Below are positions 1-10,645 of a stretch of DNA of 36,109 nucleotides, one piece after another. Positions within the stretch are counted from its first letter, which is position 1; each line of letters opens with the position of its first letter. The stretch lies in assembly GCA_946185345.1 (NCBI GenBank), contig CAMHJC010000012.1, forward strand, positions 1-36,109, read 5' to 3'. The notes beneath the pieces were generated by a model, which did no database searches, was not told the origin of the DNA, and saw only the letters and a list, made by a program, of their open reading frames with translations. A program made the translations under genes and the position numbers. The DNA is from an uncultured Clostridia bacterium. Lineage in GTDB: Bacteria > Bacillota > Clostridia > Oscillospirales > Acutalibacteraceae.

Positions 1-55
1 CTTGCTGATACTCTTTTCCCGATAAGCTGTTCTGTCCCCTTGCTGATACTCTTTT
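1..55. repeat. 17-bp direct repeat at window edge
   Basis: The 17-mer CTTGCTGATACTCTTTT occurs at 1-17 and again at 39-55, a 38-bp period. The repeat may continue to the left outside the window. It lies just downstream of the minus-strand gene that ends at 57. No function can be assigned. Confidence 0.6.
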
Positions 56-56
56 A

Positions 57-320
57 TCAGTCCTTACCTTTGTCTGTGTCTGAAAATACAAAGACTTCCT
101 CATCATTTTCCACTTCATTGCCGGCGTTGGCTTCTTTTCCGCCGATTCTGTCCATGTGGTCGTTGCCTATATAAGCGCCCATTTGCTGTTTGTAAACAAA
201 GACTTTTCCCGTGTTATAGCCTGTTTTGGCTCTGACGCGCTGGTACCTCCAGACAACTGCCACTATGACTGCAATCACAGCCACAAAAATCAAAATACTT
301 AAAATCGTGTAAACATCCAT
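57..320 (-). CDS. small single-span membrane protein, unknown function
   Basis: An 87-residue protein with one N-terminal membrane segment (about residues 5-24, mostly Ile, Val and Ala). A basic stretch follows (RYQRVRAK), then a hydrophilic acidic tail with no recognised motif. The basic residues after the span suggest N-out/C-in topology. The start ATG at 320 has a good Shine-Dalgarno sequence (AAGGAG) about 6-7 nt upstream. The gene begins 16 nt after the DUF1836 regulator gene on the same strand, so the two are probably co-transcribed. I do not recognise the family. Confidence 0.7.
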   Translation of the reverse strand: MDVYTILSILIFVAVIAVIVAVVWRYQRVRAKTGYNTGKVFVYKQQMGAYIGNDHMDRIGGKEANAGNEVENDEEVFVFSDTDKGKD

Positions 321-336
321 TTGACATTCTCCTTTC

Positions 337-894
337 TTACATTTTTTCCAATTCGGCTTCGGCGCGCTTGCGCAGCTCGCTGCTCATGTAGGTGAGCAGA
401 ATGATCTTGAGCGCATCGTGAAGCCGCTTGGCCGCATCGCTGACGTGTCCGGTGTAGCCTTCGCCGGTACCGTGGTAATCCTTGATTTCCTCGTCAATGA
501 CGCTGTCCAGACGGTCGAGTGTAAATTGCTCGAACGGTTCTGTCCTTTTGACTATATTGTAAATGTATACGTAGAGATCGGCGTCCATGATGATATCGTC
601 CGACTGATCCTCCACATCGCCGTTGACACACTCCATCAGCTTGAGAATATTCTCGAGCTTCATTGATTTGCGGAGCATGTCGATGATCAGGATTCTCGCA
701 ACCTGGCGCTCGCTGTATTTTTTGTCCACCGGAGACATGATCCAGCCGCGTTTGATCCAGTTCTGAATCGTGGAACCGCCCAGGCCGGTCATTTCCGCCA
801 CCTGCGAGAGCATCAGTCCTCCTGTCACGGCAAATGCCGGACGTATCGCTTCAAAATCCACCAGTTCCTGTTTATCATAAGTCAATTGATTCAC
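337..894 (-). CDS. DUF1836 family putative DNA-binding regulator
   Basis: A 185-residue protein of the DUF1836 family, which occurs mainly in Firmicutes and has no settled function. About residues 27-55 form a MerR-like winged helix-turn-helix, with the characteristic TGLGGSTIQNWIKRGW stretch followed by KKYSERQVARILIIDMLR. The acidic GDVEDQSDDII segment and the helical C-terminus are also typical of the family. As written the start is GTG at 894, which overlaps its own weak Shine-Dalgarno sequence. A TTG at 885 lies about 6 nt after AAGGTG and may be the true start. A perfect sigma-A promoter lies upstream on the same strand. It is probably a transcription factor, possibly controlling the small membrane gene downstream. 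Confidence 0.85.
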   Translation of the reverse strand: MNQLTYDKQELVDFEAIRPAFAVTGGLMLSQVAEMTGLGGSTIQNWIKRGWIMSPVDKKYSERQVARILIIDMLRKSMKLENILKLMECVNGDVEDQSDDIIMDADLYVYIYNIVKRTEPFEQFTLDRLDSVIDEEIKDYHGTGEGYTGHVSDAAKRLHDALKIILLTYMSSELRKRAEAELEKM

Positions 895-930
895 CTTCGT
901 GTTTAGTTGATTTTCACTTGTCTTGATATG

Positions 931-959
931 ATTATATTACAGGTTCATTTGATTGTCAA
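931..959 (-). promoter_or_regulatory. consensus sigma-A promoter for the DUF1836 gene
   Basis: Read on the minus strand, TTGACA (959-954) and TATAAT (936-931) are separated by 17 nt. Both hexamers match the consensus exactly. Transcription would start near 924, about 30 nt before the start codon. Confidence 0.8.
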
Positions 960-1048
960 TAGCAGTTATATGAAATTTTATGAATTTTTCCTGAATATTT
1001 TAAAACTTAACTGTTTTTTGACAAGAAGTTGTTTTGAAAATAAATATA

Positions 1049-1077
1049 TTGACAAAAATATATTTTTTTAATAGAAT
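1049..1077 (+). promoter_or_regulatory. sigma-A promoter for the zinc-ribbon gene
   Basis: TTGACA at 1049-1054 and TAGAAT at 1072-1077 are separated by 17 nt in a very AT-rich stretch. An SD-like GGAGG follows about 12 nt before the ATG at 1115. The promoter is divergent from the DUF1836 promoter. Confidence 0.7.
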
Positions 1078-1114
1078 AAATCTGAAAGAGGATTAAATTG
1101 GAGGACGAAAAAAA

Positions 1115-1864
1115 ATGTTACATTCATTTACCAGAAATTACAACGATCTTTCCACGGAAGCCGGCTTTCAGTTTGAATTTTTCTGCGATTGCTGCGGAAA
1201 CGGCGTACAAAGCACATTTATTCCTTCCACCACCTATAAAAAGCAGCAGAACGCCAGAGGATTCGGCAGACTAGCGTCAACCGTCGGCAGAATGATCGGC
1301 GGAGCGGCCGGCGACATCGGCTATGCGCTCGAAAGAGGAAGCGATGCAGTCGGCAACCGGTTTGAGGGACGTTCTCCCGAATGGCGCAAGGAATACGAAG
1401 CGGCATTCAACGCGGCGCAGGAGGAAGTGCGTCCGAGATTCATCAAGTGTCCTTCCTGCAACAAATGGGTCTGCCCGGACTGCTGGAACGGTGACGAAGG
1501 ACTCTGCACCGACTGTGCGCCGAGAGAGGCAAGCTATGTGGCGCAGGCACGCAATCAGGCGATGCGCCGCAACATCGACCAGGCCGCCGAAAATGCCCAG
1601 GTGTGGAAAGGCAAGATTGAAGCACGCACCACCCTTTGTCCGCAATGCGGCAAGCCTGCCGGAAACGGCAAATTCTGCAACAATTGCGGCGCGCCCCTCA
1701 ACATTCAGAAATGTCCGAGCTGCGGCGCAAGCGTTGCGGCCGGTCTGAAATTCTGCGGCGAATGTGGCTCTCCCATGCAGAAAAAGACAGGCAAATGTCC
1801 CCAATGCGGCTTTGAAAACGACCCCGACATGAAATTCTGCGGCGAATGCGGCACCAAGCTCTGA
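1115..1864 (+). CDS. multi-zinc-ribbon protein, unknown function
   Basis: A 249-residue protein with at least three C-terminal zinc ribbons of the CxxC-x(9-10)-CxxC type: Cys 175/178/188/191, 200/203/214/217 and 228/231/242/245. A central Cys-rich treble (112/115/120/123/131/134) and an N-terminal CDCC cluster (24-27) are also present. Between them, residues 48-82 form a Gly/Ala-rich amphipathic stretch (GRLASTVGRMIGGAAGDIG) that could touch membrane or self-associate. The tandem ribbons resemble double-zinc-ribbon (DZANK-like) proteins, which usually act as protein-interaction modules. The start is supported by GGAGG. The gene stands alone on the plus strand between minus-strand neighbours and ends at a strong terminator. 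Confidence 0.8.
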   Translation: MLHSFTRNYNDLSTEAGFQFEFFCDCCGNGVQSTFIPSTTYKKQQNARGFGRLASTVGRMIGGAAGDIGYALERGSDAVGNRFEGRSPEWRKEYEAAFNAAQEEVRPRFIKCPSCNKWVCPDCWNGDEGLCTDCAPREASYVAQARNQAMRRNIDQAAENAQVWKGKIEARTTLCPQCGKPAGNGKFCNNCGAPLNIQKCPSCGASVAAGLKFCGECGSPMQKKTGKCPQCGFENDPDMKFCGECGTKL

Positions 1865-1888
1865 TTTTTTCTCAATTTTTTCAACATG

Positions 1889-1930
1889 AAAAGCACTGTG
1901 AAGTCATTGTCTGAACATCACAGTGCTTTT
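1889..1930 (+). terminator. intrinsic terminator between convergent genes
   Basis: A 13-bp perfect stem (1889-1901 with 1918-1930; core AAGCACTGTGA) is followed by a T-rich run. It lies between the zinc-ribbon gene and the 3' end of gyrA and could serve both strands, though the T-run is better on the plus strand. Confidence 0.85.
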
Positions 1931-1975
1931 TTATTTTGCGCATGGCTTGTTTTGTTTTTTGTGCGCTTGCTTTAT

Positions 1976-4489
1976 TTATTCTTTTTCTTCAATTTCTTCG
2001 CTGCCGCTTTCTTCCGGTTCGTCCTCAACGGTGTTATCCACGCTGTCAGTCTGCTCGCCTTCTTCATGCTTGACTCTCGCCAATGCCACAACCTTGCCGC
2101 CGTCCTCAATCTTCATCACGCGGACGCCTTTGCTCGGACGTGAACATTCCCTGATTTCGCTGACCGCAATGCGGATAATGACGCCGGAGTTATTGATGAT
2201 AATCACATCGTCGTCGTTGTCCACGACACGGATGGCCGCCACATCGCCGTTTTCCGAGCGGTAATTCTTGATGCCCATGCCGCCCCGGCTCTGGATGCGG
2301 TATTCGGAAATCGGCGTAAGCCGGCCATAGCCCGTTTCGCTGACCGTCAGAACCCTGCCGCCTTCACGCAGGATCGACATTCCGACAACCTCATCGCCTT
2401 CACGCAGCCTGATGGCGTGAACGCCTGCCGCTCCCCGGCCCATGGCCCTGATGTCGTTCTCATTGAAGCGGATGGCGTAGCCGCCCTTTGTGGCGACAAG
2501 CAATTCATTGCTGCCGTTGGTAAGTCTGGTCCATACCAGCGAATCGTCGTCACGCAGGCTGAGCGCGATCAGTCCTTTTTTGCGGATATTGCTGAATTCG
2601 CTGAGCGCCGTGCGCTTGATAAGTCCGTTCTTTGTGACCATCACCAGATACATCTCATGCTCGTACTGCTTCTGCACACGGATCATTTCGGTGATCTTTT
2701 CGTCGCCTTCCAGCGGAAGCAGGTTGACGATATTGATGCCCTTGGCAGAACGTGATCCCTCGGGAATCTCGTAGCCCTTCAGACGGTAGACTCTGCCTCT
2801 GTCGGAGAAGAACATGACGTAATCGTGCGTTGATGTGATGAACATCTCGGTGGGAACGTCCTCCTCACGCCTTGCCATGCCGCTGACGCCTCTGCCGCCT
2901 CTGTGCTGAAGCTGGTAGGTGTCCAATTTCTGGCGCTTGACGTAGCCGAAGGCCGTGAAGGTGATGACGCAGTCTTCTTCTTTAATGAGGTCTTCGATGT
3001 CCATCTCGCCGGAAATTGTTTCGATGGCGGTGCGGCGTTCGTCGCCGAATCTGCGGGCGATTTCCCTGGATTCTTCCATTATGATATCACGGCGGCGTTC
3101 TTCTCTGGCGATGATGTCGTTGCAGTCCTCGATTTTTTCCAGAAGGGCTTTCAGCTCGGCTTCCAGCTTTTCCTTCTCCATGCCGGTGAGCTGCGCCAGA
3201 CGCATCTGCACAATCGCCTGCGCCTGCACCTCGTCAAATCCGAATCTGTCCATGAGCCGCTGCTTGCCTTCGGGAATATTCTTGGAGGAACGGAGAATGG
3301 CGATGACTTCATCAATGAAATCCAGCGCCACCTTGAGCGCTTCGAGAATATGAGCGCGTTCCTTTGCCTTTTTGAGTTCGAATACAGTGCGGCGGAGGAT
3401 CACTTCGAGCTGATGCTTGATGTAATACTCCAGCATCTGCTTGAGGGTAAGTATCTTCGGCACGCCGTCCACGATGGCCAGATGAATGGCGCCGAAGGTG
3501 ATCTGCATATTGGTGTTTTTGAAGAGGTTATTCAGCACCACATTCGGAGAAGCGTCACGCTTGACGTCAATGGTGATGCGCATGCCTTCACGGTCGGAAT
3601 GATCGTCGCAGTTGCTGATGCCTTCGAGCTTCTTTTCCTTGACAAGGTCGCTGATGCTCTCGATCAGACGGGCTTTGTTGACCTGATAAGGCAGTTCCGT
3701 AACGACAATCTGATAGCGCCCGTTAGGACGCTCGACAATTTCCGCCTTGGCGCGCACGGTAATTTTGCCGCGTCCGGTGGCGTAGGCCGCACGGATGCCG
3801 GCGCGGCCCATGATAATGCCGCCTGTCGGGAAGTCAGGCCCCTTGACGCACTCCATCAGTTCGTCCAGCGTGGCGTCCGGATTTTGCAGCAGCAGGCAGA
3901 CGGCGTCGATGGTTTCACGGAGATTATGCGGCGCGATATTGGTCGCCATGCCGACCGCAATACCGGTTGAACCGTTGACCAGCAGATTCGGGTAACGTGA
4001 CGGAAGAACCGTCGGCTCCTGATGCGAATCGTCAAAGTTATTGGTAAAGTCAACCGTTTCCTTGTCGATATCGGTGAGCATTTCCATGGAAATTTTGCTC
4101 ATCTTGGCTTCCGTATAACGGTAGGCGGCAGGCGGATCGCCGTCCACCGAACCGAAGTTGCCGTGTCCGTCCACCAGCATGTATCTCATGGAAAAATCCT
4201 GCGCCAGACGTACCAGCGCATCGTAAACCGAGGCGTCGCCGTGAGGATGATAACGGCCCAGCACGGCGCCGACGGTGGTGGCGCACTTCTTGTAGGCTCT
4301 CTCGGGATAGAGTCCGTCCTCAAACATGGTGTACAATATTCTTCTGTGAACCGGCTTCAGACCGTCACGCACGTCCGGAAGCGCACGCTGCACGATGACC
4401 GACATCGAGTATGCGAGAAAGGAGTCCTTCATCTCGTGGTTGATGTCGACCTCTATGATTTTTTGGTTTTCGTGACCTTCGTATTCCAT
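1976..4489 (-). CDS. gyrA: DNA gyrase subunit A
   Basis: The 837-residue breakage-reunion subunit of DNA gyrase, an A2B2 enzyme that introduces negative supercoils using ATP. The catalytic tyrosine is Tyr125 in [10 protein letters not shown]. The helix-turn-helix contains [14 protein letters not shown] (81-94). The coiled-coil and C-gate region follows, then the beta-pinwheel starting with a GyrA box QHRGGRG (528-534). The C-terminal tail of about 35 residues is acidic. The residue matching E. coli Ser83 is Ala86, while the Asp87 equivalent is kept (Asp90). The ATG at 4489 has AGGAG 8-9 nt upstream. The gene is separated from gyrB by 648 nt of non-coding DNA and is therefore probably transcribed independently. 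Confidence 0.98.
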   Translation of the reverse strand: MEYEGHENQKIIEVDINHEMKDSFLAYSMSVIVQRALPDVRDGLKPVHRRILYTMFEDGLYPERAYKKCATTVGAVLGRYHPHGDASVYDALVRLAQDFSMRYMLVDGHGNFGSVDGDPPAAYRYTEAKMSKISMEMLTDIDKETVDFTNNFDDSHQEPTVLPSRYPNLLVNGSTGIAVGMATNIAPHNLRETIDAVCLLLQNPDATLDELMECVKGPDFPTGGIIMGRAGIRAAYATGRGKITVRAKAEIVERPNGRYQIVVTELPYQVNKARLIESISDLVKEKKLEGISNCDDHSDREGMRITIDVKRDASPNVVLNNLFKNTNMQITFGAIHLAIVDGVPKILTLKQMLEYYIKHQLEVILRRTVFELKKAKERAHILEALKVALDFIDEVIAILRSSKNIPEGKQRLMDRFGFDEVQAQAIVQMRLAQLTGMEKEKLEAELKALLEKIEDCNDIIAREERRRDIIMEESREIARRFGDERRTAIETISGEMDIEDLIKEEDCVITFTAFGYVKRQKLDTYQLQHRGGRGVSGMARREEDVPTEMFITSTHDYVMFFSDRGRVYRLKGYEIPEGSRSAKGINIVNLLPLEGDEKITEMIRVQKQYEHEMYLVMVTKNGLIKRTALSEFSNIRKKGLIALSLRDDDSLVWTRLTNGSNELLVATKGGYAIRFNENDIRAMGRGAAGVHAIRLREGDEVVGMSILREGGRVLTVSETGYGRLTPISEYRIQSRGGMGIKNYRSENGDVAAIRVVDNDDDVIIINNSGVIIRIAVSEIRECSRPSKGVRVMKIEDGGKVVALARVKHEEGEQTDSVDNTVEDEPEESGSEEIEEKE

Positions 4490-4543
4490 TGGCTATATTC
4501 TCCTCTTAAGATAAGTGTGAAATTCACTTCAATATATGATAAT

Positions 4544-4583
4544 TTTGTAATAATAATCGCAAATATTACAAATCGGAATTTTT
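4544..4583. promoter_or_regulatory. AT-rich dyad upstream of gyrA (possible operator)
   Basis: TTTGTAATA (4544-4552) and TATTACAAA (4564-4572) form an inverted repeat about 55 nt upstream of the gyrA start, in the likely promoter zone. Positions 4561-4583 are identical over 23 bp to 25594-25616 in the MGMT-queT spacer, where a longer version of the dyad occurs. Operator function is inference. Confidence 0.4.
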
Positions 4584-4687
4584 TAATTGCTTTTTAGTCA
4601 TCAATTCCTTGTCAATACTCTCCTTACCCTGCCGCAAAGCACCTGTTTTTTTCAAACCAGACGGTAAAAAGATTCCTTGCGTGATTG

Positions 4688-4957
4688 GGTGGATAACTCT
4701 TTAAGGCGCAGGCGTTACAGACTGTAATAATTCCGCTGAATTGCCACTGTTTTCCACTGAGTTATTAATGGTTTGCTCATTTTCCTCCATAATTCACCGG
4801 CAATCCACTTTCATTCCACATGTAATTGTGGAAAACTCGGTTGAAACTGTTAAAACTGATTGTAATGAATAATTTAAAAAATACAGTTTGGAATATTCTT
4901 TTCATATTTTTTCGATATTACAGTGAGTTATCAACCTTTTCCACCAAGTTTTCCACA
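4688..4957. other. cluster of DnaA-box-like sites in the gyrA-gyrB spacer
   Basis: The 648-nt spacer (4490-5137) shows no convincing gene. It holds six near-matches to TTATCCACA: 4688-4696 (minus, TTATCCACC), 4750-4758 (TTTTCCACT), 4812-4820 (CATTCCACA), 4827-4835 (minus, TTTTCCACA), 4937-4945 (TTTTCCACC) and 4949-4957 (TTTTCCACA). The same degenerate form dominates the dnaN-dnaA spacer. It may be part of a split origin, a DnaA-titration site, or DnaA control of the gyrase genes. Near 5110-5135 lies a short GC-rich motif, TAGCGAGCGTATGC, which is also found in the mnmE-mnmG spacer. Confidence 0.5.
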
Positions 4958-5137
4958 GGTTTTGCGGATTTTTCAACGCCGGCAGGTCAAAACATCGGAT
5001 TGGTGGGATTAGCGAGGTGTGGAATTAATTTTTGAGTGCGGTGGGAAATTTCTTATATTCCAAGCCCGCAGCTTGTCTGCGGTGCTTCCCCCATTATTCT
5101 TTATTCTTTTAGCGAGCGTATGCAAGCGCCTTGCGCA

Positions 5138-7270
<2,133 letters not shown>

Positions 7271-7324
7271 CTAAGGATTTTATTGCGTCAAGGCCGGATG
7301 CCGGCTGTTTGGCTATATAAGGTT

Positions 7325-7354
7325 ATTATACCATAACGCAGCCGGAATTGCCAT
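7325..7354 (-). promoter_or_regulatory. putative gyrB promoter (extended -10)
   Basis: On the minus strand, TGG-TATAAT (7333-7325) forms an extended -10, with ATGGCA (7354-7349) as a weak -35 at 18 nt spacing. It lies about 75 nt upstream of the gyrB start. Confidence 0.5.
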
Positions 7355-7492
7355 ATTTATTTTATAAATTTTTTTGCTATTTATTAGTATATTAATACTA
7401 ATGATATTGCACGCTTTTGATATTGCACGCTTTTTCAGTTCATTCCATTCGTCAATTCAGACTTCCGCCTTTCACCTGTCAGCCCGATTCTT

Positions 7493-7536
7493 AAAAAAGC
7501 GTCATATTTTGGCTGTGACGCTCAAAATATGACGCT
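7493..7536 (-). terminator. terminator of the dnaN-recF-remB transcript
   Basis: A 13-bp perfect stem (7498-7510 with 7524-7536; AGCGTCATATTTT) is followed on the minus strand by TTTTTT. It overlaps the remB stop codon and separates this transcript from gyrB. Confidence 0.85.
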
Positions 7537-7795
7537 AGTCTTCTGTATTGCCTATGCCCTGTTCGGCTCGTCCTGCGAGCGCTGAGGGCGAAATCTGGCA
7601 CAAATAAACGCTTCCGTCCCTGCACAGCACAAAGCTCTTGGGAAGGTCATTGGTGACCGCCGTGACTCTTTTGTCCTTTTCCGCCAGCCGCAGAAGGTTC
7701 CTCGTGTGCTTGGATACGGTGGTGTTGTCCATGTCGAAAATGCCGATGATTTCCCTTTCGGGAATGACGTAATTATTTCCCAGATGCAGGTACAT
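7535..7795 (-). CDS. remB: RemB/YaaB-like regulatory protein (DUF370)
   Basis: An 86-residue protein of the DUF370 family, which includes RemB (YaaB) and RemA of Bacillus. RemA is a DNA-binding activator of matrix and osmoprotection genes; the role of RemB is less clear. The N-terminal MYLHLGNNYVIPEREIIGIF, the DNTTVSKHTRNLLRLAEK helix region and the DLPKSFVLC...VYLCQIS strand are typical. The position next to recF matches Bacillus yaaB. The ATG at 7795 has GGAGTG upstream. A 159-nt spacer separates it from recF. Part of that spacer is pyrimidine-rich repeat DNA resembling the ends of the element at 18.2-18.5 kb. Confidence 0.88.
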   Translation of the reverse strand: MYLHLGNNYVIPEREIIGIFDMDNTTVSKHTRNLLRLAEKDKRVTAVTNDLPKSFVLCRDGSVYLCQISPSALAGRAEQGIGNTED

Positions 7796-7889
7796 TTTTT
7801 GTCACTCCTTATCTTGACACTGAATCATCCGATAGCAAAACCTGATAAAATATCCGATCATGCGCCCGGTGCGAATTTTTCAGGTGCAT

Positions 7890-7947
7890 TGCAGCGACGG
7901 GCGTTGCGCTTGCTTTTTTCTTTTACTTTTTCTTTTACTTTTACAAT
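7890..7947. repeat. partial copy of a low-complexity repeat end
   Basis: Read on the minus strand, this stretch starts ATTGTAAAAG and continues through A-rich AAAAG units to AAAAAAGCA and a GC-rich CGCAACGCC part. This order matches the left end of the element at 18214-18491. It is probably a remnant of, or relative to, the same intergenic repeat family. Confidence 0.4.
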
Positions 7948-7954
7948 CGCCTGA

Positions 7955-9052
7955 TCACCCTTGAATTCTGAACTGTCCACCCTCGACTTCAATGATCCGC
8001 CCCTTGTCAAGTCCCTTGACGGTGTGCGGATCGCAGCAGGAAATAAACACCTGCCAGCCGTCCATGTGATTGAGCAGATAATCCTGCCGCATGCCGTCCA
8101 GTTCGCTCATGACGTCGTCCAGCACGGCAATGGGCCTCTCCCCTGCCGACTGCTCCAGCAGAGACGCCTCCGCCAACTTGAGCGCCAGCACACAGGAGCG
8201 CTTCTGCCCCTGAGAAGCAAACGCACGGGCCGCCATGTCATTGACCGAAATCACAAGGTCGTCCCTGTGCGGGCCGTAATTGGTGCAGCCCTGGGCGAGA
8301 TCCGAAGCACGGTGCGCTTCGAGCTGTTTTTTTAATTCGGCGGCGGTTTCATCCGCCGAGTCGGGATTCAGAAAACCGCAGCTGTAGCGCAAATTGATGC
8401 AATCCCTGCCGGAGGAAATCCCGTCGAAAATTTCTTCGGTTTTGCCGCACAGCCGGGAGACGTATTCATTCCGCTTGCAGGAGATTTTTGCGCCGGTTTT
8501 CGACAGATTTTCGTCCCATATCTCCAGCATGGATTCAAATCCGGCGGCACTCGCCGATTTTTTGAGGAATGCGTTGCGCTGCGCAAGGATGCGGTTGTAT
8601 TCCACCAGAAGCCGTGGATATGTGGGAAACTGCTGGGATATGGCGGCGTCCAGAAATCGGCGGCGTTCGGCGGAGCCTCCCTTGACAAGACTCATATTGT
8701 CGGGCGAAAAGACAACTGCGCAGAACCTTCCGATAAAGCCGGTGGCGGCGGCCAGCTTGACGCCGTTGAGGACAGCCTGCTTCTTGTCGGTAATGACCAG
8801 ACTGGCCGACTGCTCCCTTTTTTCGGCAAAGAAATCCAGCTCCAGCCGGGCGAATTTTTCCCCTCTGGCTATCAGCTCGGGATTTTTCGCTCCCCGGAAG
8901 GAACGCACCCCGGTGAAAAGACAGATGGCTTCCAGCAGATTGGTCTTGCCCTGACCGTTGCGTCCGCTGATGACGTTGACGCCTTCGGAAAATTCCGTCT
9001 CGCCCGGCACCAGATTGCGGTAATGGCTGGTCTGTAATTTTCGGGCTATCAT
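7955..9052 (-). CDS. recF: DNA replication and repair protein RecF
   Basis: An SMC-like ATPase that loads RecA at single-strand gaps with RecO and RecR. The Walker A is [14 protein letters not shown], the ABC signature is [17 protein letters not shown], and the Walker B is [13 protein letters not shown]. All are in family order across 365 residues. An upstream in-frame start at 9091 exists. However, the ATG at 9050-9052 overlaps the stop of the S4-domain gene in an ATGA arrangement and begins [14 protein letters not shown], the usual RecF N-terminus, so I place the start there. It is translationally coupled within the dnaN operon. Confidence 0.96.
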   Translation of the reverse strand: MIARKLQTSHYRNLVPGETEFSEGVNVISGRNGQGKTNLLEAICLFTGVRSFRGAKNPELIARGEKFARLELDFFAEKREQSASLVITDKKQAVLNGVKLAAATGFIGRFCAVVFSPDNMSLVKGGSAERRRFLDAAISQQFPTYPRLLVEYNRILAQRNAFLKKSASAAGFESMLEIWDENLSKTGAKISCKRNEYVSRLCGKTEEIFDGISSGRDCINLRYSCGFLNPDSADETAAELKKQLEAHRASDLAQGCTNYGPHRDDLVISVNDMAARAFASQGQKRSCVLALKLAEASLLEQSAGERPIAVLDDVMSELDGMRQDYLLNHMDGWQVFISCCDPHTVKGLDKGRIIEVEGGQFRIQG

Positions 9053-9279
9053 TGATTGGCGCCCCTGACCTCCAGCTCCACGCTGTCGCACGGAACGGCC
9101 ACAATGTCGCCCGGCCGGATTTTTTTGCCTCTCATGGTGCAGACTTCGCCGTTGACCATGACGGCGCCGGAGGTGACCATGAATTTCGCTTCTCCGCCGA
9201 CGGCGGCGATGCCGGCGAATTTGAGCAGGCTGTCGAGTTTAATGAATTCCGTGGAAATGGAAACAATGCGTCTTTCCAA
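9049..9279 (-). CDS. yaaA: S4-domain RNA-binding protein (YaaA/RlbA type)
   Basis: A small S4-domain protein of the YaaA/RlbA family encoded between dnaN and recF in Firmicutes; family members are linked to ribosome assembly. The core reads [24 protein letters not shown], then [17 protein letters not shown], the usual S4 RNA-binding loop. I chose the TTG at 9279 ([12 protein letters not shown]), which has GGAG 8 nt upstream and gives the normal length of 76 residues. A TTG at 9312 would add 11 residues but has only a weak Shine-Dalgarno sequence. It overlaps recF by 4 nt. Confidence 0.88.
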   Translation of the reverse strand: MERRIVSISTEFIKLDSLLKFAGIAAVGGEAKFMVTSGAVMVNGEVCTMRGKKIRPGDIVAVPCDSVELEVRGANQ

Positions 9280-9384
9280 ATCAATCACTCCGTTGCGGAT
9301 AAAATGTTCCAAACCTGACGGCTTGAAATTTTATGCGATAAATAAAATGTAATTTTTACGTACGAAACGTGTAATAATGATAAA

Positions 9385-10494
9385 TCAGTCAACTTTCTGC
9401 AATCTGACAGGCAGCAGCAGGAAGAGGAAATTTTCTCCCTCCGGAGGAAGCACCTTGACGGGATTGACCGGAGAACCGATGATCAGGCGGACTTCGTCCG
9501 ACGATACGGCCCTGAAGGCGTCCATCAGATAGCGGTTGTTGAAGCCGATCTCGACAGGCTCATTGGGAGCCTCGGCCGGCATTCTGTCGGTTGCGGAGCC
9601 GATCGCCGTGCGGCAGCTGAATGAAATTTCGTCATTGCCGAATACGCAGCGCACAGGACTCTTGATGGCGTCGCTGATGAGCAGGCCCATACGTTCGCTC
9701 GCCTCGATCATGCGGCGGGTGCTGACTTTGATTTCGGTGTTGTTGCCGGTGGGAATGGCGTTGTTGTAGTCGAGGAATTCGCCTTCGATCAGCCTGGAAA
9801 TAATAACGCAGCCGTTGACGATAAATTCGATGTGGCGGCGTGTCGCACAGATTTCGGTGCGTTTTTCCTCGTCGTCCTCAAGCAGTCTGAGTATTTCCTC
9901 CAGCGTCTTTTTCGGCACGATGAAGGAAGTGGAGAAGGTGCTGGTAATCGGCTCGGTGCGCATGGCAAGGCGGAATCCGTCTACCGACACCACACGGATT
10001 TTGTCCTCGGAGATTTCAAAAAGCGAGCCGGTGCAGACAGGACGGGAATCGTTGTCGCTGACGGCAAAAAGCGTCTGGGCGATCATGGATTTGAGCATTC
10101 CCTGGGACAGGGAAATTCTGCGTTCGCTCTCGATGACGGGCAGCTCGGGAAAATCGGACGGAGAGATGCCGATGATCGAGTACTCCGATTCGGAGGAGCG
10201 GATGGTGGTGATGAGATTTTCGTTGCAGGTGATTTCCAGCTCGTCACCCGGCATTTTTCTTACGATTTCGCAGAAAAGTCTGGACGACAGCACCACGCAG
10301 CCTTCCTCGTAGACATTGGCGAGGATTTTGGTGGAGATGCCGAGTTCGAGGTTGTAGCCGCAGATATAAAGCGAGCTTTCCTCCGTGCGGAAGTAAATGC
10401 CTTCCAGTGCGGCGATAGTCGAGCGGAGAGAGACCGCTCTGGATACTTTGCTTATGGCGTCGGAGAGAAGCTCCCGGTTGCACTTGATTTTCAT
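9385..10494 (-). CDS. dnaN: DNA polymerase III beta sliding clamp
   Basis: A 369-residue protein with the threefold clamp fold. It dimerises into the ring that tethers the replicative polymerase to DNA and also binds other replication proteins. The N-terminus MKIKCNRELLSDAISKVSRA and the C-terminal VLPPEGENFLFLLLPVRL (hydrophobic peptide-binding cleft and end strand) are typical. The length is normal. The ATG at 10494 has AAAGGA upstream. It heads a probable operon with the S4 gene, recF and remB, which ends at the terminator at 7493-7536. Confidence 0.97.
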   Translation of the reverse strand: MKIKCNRELLSDAISKVSRAVSLRSTIAALEGIYFRTEESSLYICGYNLELGISTKILANVYEEGCVVLSSRLFCEIVRKMPGDELEITCNENLITTIRSSESEYSIIGISPSDFPELPVIESERRISLSQGMLKSMIAQTLFAVSDNDSRPVCTGSLFEISEDKIRVVSVDGFRLAMRTEPITSTFSTSFIVPKKTLEEILRLLEDDEEKRTEICATRRHIEFIVNGCVIISRLIEGEFLDYNNAIPTGNNTEIKVSTRRMIEASERMGLLISDAIKSPVRCVFGNDEISFSCRTAIGSATDRMPAEAPNEPVEIGFNNRYLMDAFRAVSSDEVRLIIGSPVNPVKVLPPEGENFLFLLLPVRLQKVD

Positions 10495-10561
10495 GAGAAT
10501 CGTTCCTTTCGTTTTTACGGTGCGATAACAGGTTGATCATGCTGTTAAGTCATACGGAAAT

Positions 10562-10590
10562 ATTATAGCTTATTTTTGGATTGATTACAA
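10562..10590 (-). promoter_or_regulatory. putative dnaN promoter
   Basis: On the minus strand, TTGTAA (10590-10585) and a perfect TATAAT (10567-10562) are separated by 17 nt, about 68 nt upstream of the dnaN start codon. Confidence 0.6.
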
Positions 10591-10645
10591 TAGCCAGTCG
10601 AAAAAATACCTGATAAAAAATTCGGGCCGGAATTTGAACGGACGG

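Noticed and set aside
2903-3970. 355-codon plus-strand open frame opposite gyrA
   Set aside because: Antisense shadow of gyrA, explained by codon bias.
4826-5035. 69-codon open frame in the gyrA-gyrB spacer
   Set aside because: No Shine-Dalgarno sequence. The sequence is AT-rich non-coding in character and overlaps the DnaA-box-like sites.
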